Shown: positions 37,023 to 44,012 of the stretch, in pieces
How the letters are laid out: each line of letters starts with the position of its first letter
How positions within the stretch are numbered: position 1 is the stretch's first letter
DNA from: Pseudomonadota bacterium
GTDB lineage: Bacteria > Pseudomonadota > Gammaproteobacteria > Steroidobacterales > Steroidobacteraceae
Direction: 5' to 3'
DNA: 64,000 bases
NCBI GenBank assembly: GCA_021847105.1
Contig: JAJZUT010000014.1
Location: 1 to 64,000 of the forward strand
Notes under the pieces: generated by a model
The model's input: only the letters and a program-made list of their open reading frames with translations
The model's database searches: none
Told to the model about the DNA's origin: nothing
Translations under genes and position numbers: made by a program

Positions 37023-38129
37023 ATGCACGAGACTATCACGGGTTTTGTCGGCCTGGACGCGCATGCCGAGTCCACGGCGATCGGCTTTGCCGAGGCCGGG
37101 CGTGAGTCACCGCGCTTCGTGGGAACGGTGGGTCCAAAGTTCTCCGAGCTGCGCAAGGCCGTGGCCAAGCTTGGCGATCCCGGGCGGTTGCTGATCGTGT
37201 ACGAGGCCGGACCGTGCGGCTTTGCGCTCGCGCGCGAGCTACGCGCCGCAGGCTATCGCTGTGAGGTAGTGGCGCCCTCGAAGATCCCACGCCGGCCAGG
37301 CGATCGGATCAAGACCGATCGGCGCGATGCACTGAGTCTGACCCGGCTGGCGCGTGCGGCAGAACTGACGTTCGTGCGGGTTCCCGACGAGCGCGATGAA
37401 GCGATCCGGGACTTGAGTCGCTCGCGCATCGATGCGGTACGGGCCCGGCTGAAGGCGCGACAGCAGCTCAAGGCGCTGCTGCTGCGCCACGGTCGCCGCT
37501 ACATGGGCAAAACGTCCTGGACGGCAGCCCACGAGCGCTACCTGGCGACGATGACTTTTGCCCATCGCGCCCAGGATATTGCCTTCGTCGAGTACCGCCA
37601 GGCGATCTCGCAGGCTCAGAGCCGTGTGGAACGCTTGAGCGAGGCGCTCACGCAGGAGCTCGAGCACTGGCGGATGCGCCCCCTGGTGCAGGCGTTGATG
37701 ACGTTGCGGGGAGTCGATCAACTGGCGGCAATCACGTTGGTGGCGGAGCTCGGGGAACTGAAGCGCTTTGCACACCCGCGCGAGCTGATGGGCTATCTGG
37801 GCTTGGTTCCCTCCGAGCACACCTCCGGAGAAAAACGTCGACTCGGGGCAATCACCAAGACCGGCAACAGCCATGCCCGACGGGTGCTCATCGAGGCGGC
37901 CTGGAACTACCGTTTTCCTCCGCGCATCAGCACGCTGCTGCAAAAGCGTCAAGAAGGACAGCTCCCCGAGGTGCGCGCGATCGCTTGGCGGGCGCAGCTG
38001 CGTCTGAACCATCGCTACCGGACACTCACCGCTCGAGGGCTCCAGCACAACAAGATCTGCGTCGCCATCGCTCGGGAGCTGGCCGGCTTTATCTGGAGCA
38101 TCGCCCAGCAGGTCAGTCCGTGTCCCTGA
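37023..38129 (+). CDS. IS110-family transposase (DEDD recombinase)
   Basis: A 368-aa transposase. The N-terminal RuvC-like DEDD domain shows GFVGLDAHAES (Asp), LIVYEAGPCGFALAREL (Glu) and KTDRRDALSLTRLARA (Asp, Asp). The C-terminal Transposase_20 domain shows LRGVDQLAAITLVAELGE, YLGLVPSEHTSGEKRRLG and ITKTGNSHARRVLIEAAW, with the catalytic Ser expected in this region. AGGAGG at 37011 lies 6 bp before the ATG at 37023, fixing the start. The reading frame is full length and apparently intact, so the element may be active. Confidence 0.95.
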   Translation: MHETITGFVGLDAHAESTAIGFAEAGRESPRFVGTVGPKFSELRKAVAKLGDPGRLLIVYEAGPCGFALARELRAAGYRCEVVAPSKIPRRPGDRIKTDRRDALSLTRLARAAELTFVRVPDERDEAIRDLSRSRIDAVRARLKARQQLKALLLRHGRRYMGKTSWTAAHERYLATMTFAHRAQDIAFVEYRQAISQAQSRVERLSEALTQELEHWRMRPLVQALMTLRGVDQLAAITLVAELGELKRFAHPRELMGYLGLVPSEHTSGEKRRLGAITKTGNSHARRVLIEAAWNYRFPPRISTLLQKRQEGQLPEVRAIAWRAQLRLNHRYRTLTARGLQHNKICVAIARELAGFIWSIAQQVSPCP

Positions 38130-38203
38130 ACCGCGCGCTACGAGCCGTATCGGAGAAGCACGCCATGACGTAATTGATGCACACCGGATCGGCAACGCGA
38201 TGC

Positions 38204-38260
38204 GCGGCACACGGTGAGGGGAACCCTCGGTGCCGCTATGTGGGCATCCTCCACAGGATG
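38204..38260 (+). ncRNA. Candidate bridge-RNA structured region downstream of the transposase
   Basis: Two clear hairpins follow each other. The first pairs GCGGCAC (38204-38210) with GTGCCGC (38230-38236) outside, and GAGGG (38216-38220) with CCCTC (38224-38228) inside; the 5-nt ACGGT against a single G forms an internal loop. The second is CATCCT-CCAC-AGGATG (38245-38260). IS110-family elements encode a bridge RNA with internal loops that specify target and donor DNA; in IS1111-like members it lies in the downstream non-coding end. The assignment is by structure and position only. The whole non-coding stretch 38130-38386 should be considered. Confidence 0.5.
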
Positions 38261-38465
38261 ATCCCCGAAATTAGAGCGAGGCAGCCCCGCGACGGACCGA
38301 TGTAATGCGGTAACCAACCCGCGGATATCAGCGTGATCCATCGTCGCTTGAAGTTGCCGTGCGTCGCGTTGCCCATCCGGTGCACTCCACCCTCTCACCA
38401 GAGGACCACACCATGCGCAAGACCGCGAGGATTACTCGTGCCCCCATTGACAAGAACGGGCCATA

Positions 38466-39314
38466 TCAGCGGCGCACTTGCACGTTGTCGATCAGTCGCG
38501 CCTTGCCGAGATGTGCCGCGGTGAGCACCACCAGATGCGCACTGTCAGCCGTGGGCAGGCCCAGGTCATCGGCGCGGCGGACCGCGAAATAATCGGGCCG
38601 GAAGCCCTGACCCTCGAGTGCGCGCAGGCCATCGCGCTCGACCGCGGCGTAGTCACGCTCGCCGCCGGCCAGCCGATCCGCTGCGGCCATGAGCGCCCGA
38701 TGCAGCGCCGCGGCGCGCACGCGCTCGGCCTCGCTCAGGTACTGATTGCGCGAGCTCAGGGCGAGCCCATCGGCATCCCGCACCGTCGGGGCGGCGATGA
38801 TGTGCACCGGCATGCACAGCTCGCTCACCATGCGCCGGATGACGGTCAGCTGCTGAAAGTCCTTCTCGCCGAACACCGCCGCGTCGGGCTCAACGATGTG
38901 CAGCAGCTTGCACACCACCGTCGTGACGCCCTGGAAGTGTCCCGGGCGAAATTCCCCGCAGAGGATGTCGGACAGTCCCGGCACCTCGACCCGTGTGGCA
39001 CCCTCGGCGCCATGCGGATAGATCTCGGCGACATCCGGCATGAACATCAGATCGCAGCCGGCCTCGCGCAGCAGGTGCTCGTCGTGCTCCGGTGTACGCG
39101 GATAATGCGCGAAGTCTTCGTTCGGTCCGAACTGCATGGGGTTGACGAAGATGCTCGCGACGAATCGCTCCCCGTGTGCGCGCGCGGCCTGGATCAGGCT
39201 CATGTGCCCGGCGTGCAGATTGCCCATGGTGGGCACGAACACCACGCGCTCACCACTGTGGCGCCAAGCGTGCACGGCGGCGCGCACCTCGGCGATGCTG
39301 CTCAGGCGACGCAT
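38466..39314 (-). CDS. panC: Pantothenate synthetase
   Basis: A 282-aa enzyme that condenses pantoate and beta-alanine with ATP. VVFVPTMGNLHAGHMSLIQAA (ATP-binding HxGH), FVNPMQFGPNEDFAHYPRT, GHFQGVTTVVCKLLHIV, FGEKDFQQL and SSRNQYLS are all present. I start at MRRLSSIAEVRAAV (39314); the longer frame extends into panB without conserved sequence. It lies 4 bp after panB, the last gene of pcnB-folK-dNK-panB-panC. Between its stop and the IS element are 67 bp containing no recognised gene. Confidence 0.96.
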   Translation of the reverse strand: MRRLSSIAEVRAAVHAWRHSGERVVFVPTMGNLHAGHMSLIQAARAHGERFVASIFVNPMQFGPNEDFAHYPRTPEHDEHLLREAGCDLMFMPDVAEIYPHGAEGATRVEVPGLSDILCGEFRPGHFQGVTTVVCKLLHIVEPDAAVFGEKDFQQLTVIRRMVSELCMPVHIIAAPTVRDADGLALSSRNQYLSEAERVRAAALHRALMAAADRLAGGERDYAAVERDGLRALEGQGFRPDYFAVRRADDLGLPTADSAHLVVLTAAHLGKARLIDNVQVRR

Positions 39315-39318
39315 GATC

Positions 39319-40146
39319 TTAAAAGCAGTGTTCGGACGCCGGATAGCCGCGCTCGCGCACGGCGCCGACGTATCGCTTGATGGCCTCGAGGTTATCCCCC
39401 GCACCGGCCATGAAGTTGTGCACGAAACGCGGCTTGCGGCCGGTTGTGATGTCGAGAATGTCGTACAACACGAGGATCTGCCCGTCGGTGTCCGGTCCAG
39501 CGCCAATGCCGATCACCGGCACGGCGAGCGCTTCGGTGATCGCCTTACCGAGCGGCGCGGGGATGCACTCGAGCAGCACCACGTCGGCCCCGGCGGACTC
39601 GAGCCGGCGGGCATCCTCTATCATGCGCTGCGCCGCCTCGTCCTCGCGGCCCTGCACGCGAAAGCCGCCGGTCTTGTGCACCGACTGCGGCTTCAGCCCG
39701 AGGTGCGCGCACACAGCGATGTCATGGTTGGCGAGGAATTCCACGATCTCGACCTGACCGCCGCCGCTTTCGAGCTTGATCATCTTCGCGCCGCCCTCCT
39801 GCATCAGGCGTACCGCGTTCTCAAGCGCGCGCTCCTTGGTCGGATAGCTCATGAAGGGCAGATCCGCCACGAGGAACGGCCGGTGCAGCCCGCGAGCCAC
39901 CGCGGCGCAGTGGTAGGCCATCTGGTCCATGGTCACCGGCACGGTGGTATCGCGCCCCTGGATCACCATGCCGAGGGAGTCGCCGACCAGGACCAGATCG
40001 ACATCGGCCGCATCAAGCAGGACCGCGAAGCTGGCGTCATAGCAAGTGAGGCAGGCGATCTTCTCGCCCTGCGCCTTCATGCCCGCGAGCGTAGCCAGCG
40101 TGACCGGCGGGCGGTCCGAATCGCGCAGCTGCAGGTGCGTGTACAT
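39319..40146 (-). CDS. panB: 3-methyl-2-oxobutanoate hydroxymethyltransferase
   Basis: A 275-aa enzyme that makes ketopantoate from ketoisovalerate and methylene-THF. Family blocks ACLTCYDASFAVLLDAADVDLVLVGDSLGMV, DLPFMSYPTKERALENAVRLMQEGGAKMIKLE and the metal/substrate region PVIGIGAGPDTDGQILVLYD are intact. It starts 12 bp after the kinase gene and is tightly coupled to panC. Confidence 0.96.
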   Translation of the reverse strand: MYTHLQLRDSDRPPVTLATLAGMKAQGEKIACLTCYDASFAVLLDAADVDLVLVGDSLGMVIQGRDTTVPVTMDQMAYHCAAVARGLHRPFLVADLPFMSYPTKERALENAVRLMQEGGAKMIKLESGGGQVEIVEFLANHDIAVCAHLGLKPQSVHKTGGFRVQGREDEAAQRMIEDARRLESAGADVVLLECIPAPLGKAITEALAVPVIGIGAGPDTDGQILVLYDILDITTGRKPRFVHNFMAGAGDNLEAIKRYVGAVRERGYPASEHCF

Positions 40147-40158
40147 GGCGCTAGTCTA

Positions 40159-40833
40159 CTAGATTGACCGCGCCCCCATCGGGTTGTAGTACAGCCGCCC
40201 GCGCCTCATGCGCCGGATCGCGGCGAACAACTCCTCATAGTCCGCGGGGTTGTTGACCGGATCGATGGCCGCGGCGTTCACGATCAGCAGCGGCGCGGCC
40301 TCATATTCGTGGAAAAAGCGCGCATAGGCCTCATTGAGACGCACCAGGTATTCCCGGTCGATGTACTGCTCATAGCCGATCGCACGCCGCGCGATGCGCT
40401 CGAGCAACACGTCCACCGGCGCCTGCAGATACACCACAAGGTCCGGCTTCGGCGGTTCGACGGCGAGCCGGCTGCTCACCTGCTCGTACAGTGCGAACTC
40501 CGCATCGTCGAGCGTCACGCGGGCGAACAGGCGGTCCTTCTCGAACAGGTAATCGGACACGCGCACCGCGGCAAACAGGTCCTGTTGGTTCAAGCCTGCA
40601 AGCTGCTGGCAGCGCTGAAACAGGAATGACAGCTGCGTCGGCAGCGCCCCGGCGCGGGGATTTCTGTAGAAGCGCTCAAGAAAAGGGTTCGCAAGCGCGT
40701 CTTCCAACACCGGCTGGGCGCCGAGGCTCTTGGCGAGCAGGCGCGCAAGGCTGCTCTTGCCGACTCCGATCGGTCCCTCCACCACGATGAACTGGTGCGC
40801 GGCGCCTGTCTTGGACTCAGCTGTGGTGCTCAT
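40159..40833 (-). CDS. Deoxynucleoside kinase family protein
   Basis: A 224-aa P-loop kinase of the dGK/dCK/dAK family: FIVVEGPIGVGKSSLARLLAK (P-loop), RVSDYLFEKDRLFARVTLD with the DR(L/F) substrate-binding motif, and DLVVYLQAPVDVLLERIARR plus a lid. In proteobacteria a gene of this type is often found between folK and panB. Its physiological substrate there is not well defined. It lies 6 bp after folK and 12 bp before panB in one operon. Confidence 0.9.
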   Translation of the reverse strand: MSTTAESKTGAAHQFIVVEGPIGVGKSSLARLLAKSLGAQPVLEDALANPFLERFYRNPRAGALPTQLSFLFQRCQQLAGLNQQDLFAAVRVSDYLFEKDRLFARVTLDDAEFALYEQVSSRLAVEPPKPDLVVYLQAPVDVLLERIARRAIGYEQYIDREYLVRLNEAYARFFHEYEAAPLLIVNAAAIDPVNNPADYEELFAAIRRMRRGRLYYNPMGARSI

Positions 40834-40839
40834 CCGCCA

Positions 40840-41340
40840 TCATTCTTCGGGTTCGATTCGCCACAAGCCCTCGGGTGCAAGCCGAGCCTTGAGCTCGGTC
40901 ACCGGACCGAGCCCGGGCACATCGAGGTCCGGGGCAATATCGGCAAGAGGATACAGAACGAAATTGCGCTCCACTATCCCGGCGTGCGGCAGCACGAGGT
41001 CCGGGCCCGCTCGGCGCTGCCCCCCGAACAGGAGCAGATCGAGGTCGATCCGGCGGGGACCCCAGCGCGGCCCGTCGCGACGCCGGCCGAGCGTAGTCTC
41101 CAGGGCCTGCAGCGCCGCGAGCAGCGCCTCGGGCTGCAGCTGCGTGAGCAGCCCGCCCACGGCATTGACGAAGTCCGGCTGGCTCACCGGCCCGAACGGC
41201 CGCGATCGGTACAGCGCAGAGCGCAACACGAGGCGCGTGTCGGGCAACGTGCCGAGCCGCTCCCAGGCGCCGAGCACCTGCGCCCGCGGATCATCCAGGT
41301 TGCTGCCGAGGCCGATGTAGGCCGGCTGCCAGCGCGGCAT
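40840..41340 (-). CDS. folK: HPPK, 2-amino-4-hydroxy-6-hydroxymethyldihydropteridine diphosphokinase
   Basis: A 166-aa enzyme that pyrophosphorylates the pterin in folate synthesis. YIGLGSNLDDPRAQVLGAW, RSRPFGPVSQPDFVNAV, and RRIDLDLLLFG (Mg-binding DxD) followed by LPHAGIVERNFVLYPLADI define it. It lies 12 bp after pcnB, as in many gammaproteobacteria. Confidence 0.95.
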   Translation of the reverse strand: MPRWQPAYIGLGSNLDDPRAQVLGAWERLGTLPDTRLVLRSALYRSRPFGPVSQPDFVNAVGGLLTQLQPEALLAALQALETTLGRRRDGPRWGPRRIDLDLLLFGGQRRAGPDLVLPHAGIVERNFVLYPLADIAPDLDVPGLGPVTELKARLAPEGLWRIEPEE

Positions 41341-41352
41341 CGGTCAGGCCGC

Positions 41353-42870
41353 TCAGGTATCGCCCGAGCCGGAGCTCGAGCCGGCGCGGCGCCGCCCACC
41401 GCGCCGTCGACGGCGGCTCTTCTGACCGGCCGGGCGCTCGCTCGGCGCCGCAAGCGCATCGGCCATGCGGCCCTGCTCCTCCGCAGAGGCAGCCTGCACA
41501 TCGGTCCACCACTGCGCCCGCTCGGCGGAGGCGAGCCCGAACTGGGCGCGCAGCAACAGCAGGTCATAACCGGCGCGGAACCGTGGGTGGCCGATCAATC
41601 GCAATGAGCGCCGGCCGCGCGGATACTCCAGGCGGGGCTGCAGCGCGAACATCTCGCGCAGGCCGAGTGAAAAGCGCTTGGGAATGGCGATGTGCCGCTG
41701 CGCATCGCGCACGGCCTGGTCGCAGGCTTCGAGAATCGCGCTGATCTCGTGCCAACGCGAGGGCGGCATCGCCTCGATGAGGGCTGCGATCGGCCCATAG
41801 AGCAGCAGCGCAAAGAGAAATGTGGGCGTCACCGAGCGGCCGGCGCTCACGCGTGCGTCGGTATTGGCAAGCCCCTGCTCGAGCAATCGCTCGACGAGGC
41901 TGCCCGGGTGCGCCGCCAGGTAGTGCGCCACGTTCGGCAGCAGCGGCTCGAGCAGCCCACGCCGACGCAGCACCGGCAGCGTGCGGGCGCCGTGACCGGT
42001 GAGGAACAGTTTGAGCATCTCATCGAACAGCCGCGCCGGCGGCACGCCACCGAGCAGCGTGCGCAGCCGCTCGATAGGCTCGGCGCTCGCCGCTTCGATC
42101 TCGAAGCCGAGTTTTGCCTCGAAGCGCGCCGCACGCAGCATGCGCACGGGATCTTCGCGATAGCGGGTCTCTGGATCGCCAATCAGCCGCAGGCGCCGCG
42201 CCGCGATATCCTCTGCGCCACCGACATAATCCCAGATAGAGAAATCAGCGATGTTGTAATAGAGCGCGTTCGCGGTGAAATCCCGGCGCCAGACATCATC
42301 GTCGATGGTGCCGTAGACGTTGTCGCGCAGGATCCGGCCGCTTGCATCGAACTGTCGTTCGAGGTCCGCATCCGGATGCGGCGTCACGCGATCCAAGTGC
42401 TCGGCCTCGAAGTCGGCCGCATGTACTTCGGTGAGCGGCCCGCCCTGATCGATCTGGCCGGCTGCCTCGTCCTCGGCGCCGTCCTCCTCGTCGCGCTCCT
42501 CCTCCACCGGCTCCTCGCCCTGCGCCGGCGCGCTCGCGGCCCGGAAAGTGGCCACCTCGATGATCTCCTGGCCGAAGAACACGTGCGCCAGACGAAAACG
42601 CCGCCCCACCAGGCGGCAGTTGCGGAACAGACGCTTGACCTGTTCCGGCAGCGCATCGGTGGCGACGTCAAAGTCCTTCGGCTCGAGTCCGAGGAGCAGG
42701 TCGCGGACGCAGCCCCCGACCAGGAAAGCCTGAAAACCCGCATCCCGCAGCCGGTACAGCACGCGCAATGCGTTCGGGGAGATGTGCGAACGGGAAACGG
42801 TGTGTTCCGCCCGCGGGATGACCCGGGGCGGGTGATGGGGCGCGGAGGGGCGCACGTCGGGAGAATTCAA
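41353..42870 (-). CDS. pcnB: Poly(A) polymerase I with acidic insertion
   Basis: A 505-aa nucleotidyltransferase that polyadenylates RNA 3' ends. Head-domain motifs FLVGGCVRDLLLGLEPKDFDVATDA (catalytic DxD), GRRFRLAHVFFGQEIIEVATFR and LRDNVYGTIDDDVWRRDFTANALYYN are intact. An insertion of about 50-55 residues very rich in Glu/Asp (about 120-175, EEPVEEERDEEDGAEDEAAG) sits between the second and third motifs, where the E. coli enzyme has only a short loop. The C-terminal tail is Arg-rich (KSRRRRRGGRRR), typical for RNA binding. First gene of the operon to panC; the divergent tRNA gene starts 76 bp away. Confidence 0.95.
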   Translation of the reverse strand: MNSPDVRPSAPHHPPRVIPRAEHTVSRSHISPNALRVLYRLRDAGFQAFLVGGCVRDLLLGLEPKDFDVATDALPEQVKRLFRNCRLVGRRFRLAHVFFGQEIIEVATFRAASAPAQGEEPVEEERDEEDGAEDEAAGQIDQGGPLTEVHAADFEAEHLDRVTPHPDADLERQFDASGRILRDNVYGTIDDDVWRRDFTANALYYNIADFSIWDYVGGAEDIAARRLRLIGDPETRYREDPVRMLRAARFEAKLGFEIEAASAEPIERLRTLLGGVPPARLFDEMLKLFLTGHGARTLPVLRRRGLLEPLLPNVAHYLAAHPGSLVERLLEQGLANTDARVSAGRSVTPTFLFALLLYGPIAALIEAMPPSRWHEISAILEACDQAVRDAQRHIAIPKRFSLGLREMFALQPRLEYPRGRRSLRLIGHPRFRAGYDLLLLRAQFGLASAERAQWWTDVQAASAEEQGRMADALAAPSERPAGQKSRRRRRGGRRRAGSSSGSGDT

Positions 42871-42890
42871 TTCTTCTCTTCGCTTTCTGC

Positions 42891-42918
42891 TTGAGCAATG
42901 GGACAGGATACCTATAAT
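42891..42918 (+). promoter_or_regulatory. Sigma-70 promoter of tRNA-Glu
   Basis: TTGAGC (42891-42896), a 16-bp spacer, and a perfect TATAAT (42913-42918), 28 bp before the tRNA. Confidence 0.75.
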
Positions 42919-42946
42919 ACCGCGCTCCTGATGCCGGCCATCCAGC

Positions 42947-43022
42947 GCTCCCTTCGTCTAGAGGCCCAGGACATAGCCCTCTCAAGGCTGTAACACGGGT
43001 TCGAATCCCGTAGGGAGCGCCA
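42947..43022 (+). tRNA. tRNA-Glu (CTC)
   Basis: A 76-nt cloverleaf with CCA encoded. The acceptor stem is GCTCCCT / AGGGAGC with G discriminator. The D-arm is GTCTAGAGGCCCAGGAC, the anticodon loop CTCTCAA reads CTC (Glu), and the T-arm is CGGGTTCGAATCCCG. The 3' side opens directly into a long gene-poor accessory region, as for a tRNA used as an integration site. Confidence 0.95.
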
Positions 43023-43805
43023 TAGAATCAATGAGTTAGCGGCGTTCCGCCTGATTTAAAGTGGCAGCCACAAAGCCCCGGCCGACCAGCGCACAGAGCC
43101 CTTCCGACGGCGACCTGCACCCGGGCGACTCCCCTCTGACGAAGTTCAACCCGCACACCGCCGTCACACCGCCCTCGCTGAAGCCCCCTGCCGCCAGACG
43201 ACCGCCATTCCGCGCCCCGTCCAGCTGATCACCCCGGCACAGCGCTCATCTTCCGGCACATCTCGCGCCCATGGCCGTGGATCTCACGACAGCCATCAAG
43301 GCCAACCACCGCAGGTCGAGACGGAAACCGAACCGCCCCAACATAACCACACTCCCTCAGCGTAGCGCCTCTGGCAGGTACCGAACGCCCCGCCCCACCC
43401 CTCTGTCAGAACGCAAGGCTTGAAATCCGCACGCCGTACGCCCATGCCGCATAGCGCGGCAGCCGCCTAATCTTCATTCCCACACAACATGTGCCGTCGC
43501 ATACAGCATCGCTATGCGCCTCCGATCTAGATTGCCTTCTTAAAAAAACACTGCCGAAATACCTAACTCCGGACCGCCCAGTGCGCGAGACTCGCCGACA
43601 CTTCACTGCAATGCGCACGACACTCCAATCTGCGCACCGCGAACCTCCGGCACGCCGACAAGTCGCTCCGCAGACACTTGCCACGCAATTGTGAATCGCG
43701 TCACGCAAGTTTCTTCTCCCAACAATGTGATGCAATCGACTCACGCTCTGCATGACTAGTCGGCGAACTACGACAGATTGCCAATTAAAAAAACCTCCGC
43801 TAGCC
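43023..43805. other. Gene-poor stretch 3' of tRNA-Glu
   Basis: About 780 bp without a convincing gene. The one long minus-strand frame (43406-43900) is Cys/Arg-rich, has no family-like pattern and would overlap the riboswitch antisense. Composition is less GC-rich toward 43480-43800 than the neighbouring operons. The first bases after the tRNA (ATAGAATCAATGAGTTAGC) resemble sequences seen beside integrase attachment sites, but no integrase or second copy of the tRNA 3' end is in the window. A weak promoter (TTGCCA at 43778, 17 bp, TAGCCT at 43801) may serve the riboswitch. Confidence 0.5.
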
Positions 43806-43895
43806 TGCAACACGTAGGGCAAACCCGTCGAAAGACGGGGACGCAAAGCCTCCGGTCTAACGGCGCGATCGCCCATGACAGCGGGGTTGCCGGCG
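43806..43895 (+). promoter_or_regulatory. Cyclic-di-GMP-I (GEMM) riboswitch
   Basis: The aptamer core is nearly identical to characterised GEMM-I RNAs. CACGTAGGGCAAACC (43811-43825) is followed by the GAAA tetraloop hairpin CGTC-GAAA-GACG, then the invariant ACGCAAAGCCTCCGG (43841-43855), a variable P3 extension (CGGCG-CGAT-CGCC), and the receptor strand GACAGCGGGGTTGCCG (43877-43892). The GNRA-loop/receptor arrangement and the binding-site G and C are in place. It lies 118 nt before the ATG of the lipoprotein at 44013. No intrinsic terminator is visible after it, so translational control or Rho-dependent control is possible. Confidence 0.93.
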
Positions 43896-44012
43896 CTCAC
43901 AGGGCGCTGACAAGTCTGGATCTGCTACTGGTTCGGCCGTGTAGATGCCCGGATGGCTCATTGCCACAGTCATTGCATTGGGCAGCGTATTTCACTTTCT
44001 GGAACGACCGAG

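Larger units (their letters stand above)
36891..38398 (+). mobile_element. IS110-family (IS1111-like) insertion sequence
   Basis: About 1.5 kb between queG and panC. The ends are judged from a subterminal inverted repeat: ATGAGAGGGCGG at 36891-36902 and the complement of CCACCCTCTCAC at 38387-38398 (10 of 12 matching). Subterminal repeats and a long non-coding region downstream of the transposase are features of the IS1111 group. No target duplication is expected or seen. The exact termini probably lie a few bases outside the repeats. A CATGG-CCCG-CCATG hairpin (36880-36893) straddles the left end. Confidence 0.75.

Noticed and set aside
43023..43045. Integrase attachment site at the tRNA 3' end
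   Set aside because: Only a resemblance in the bases after the tRNA; no integrase gene and no direct repeat of the tRNA end found in the window, so not listed as an att site.
43406..43900. 164-codon minus-strand frame 3' of the tRNA
   Set aside because: It covers the c-di-GMP riboswitch on the opposite strand, has odd Cys/Arg-rich composition and no recognisable motif.
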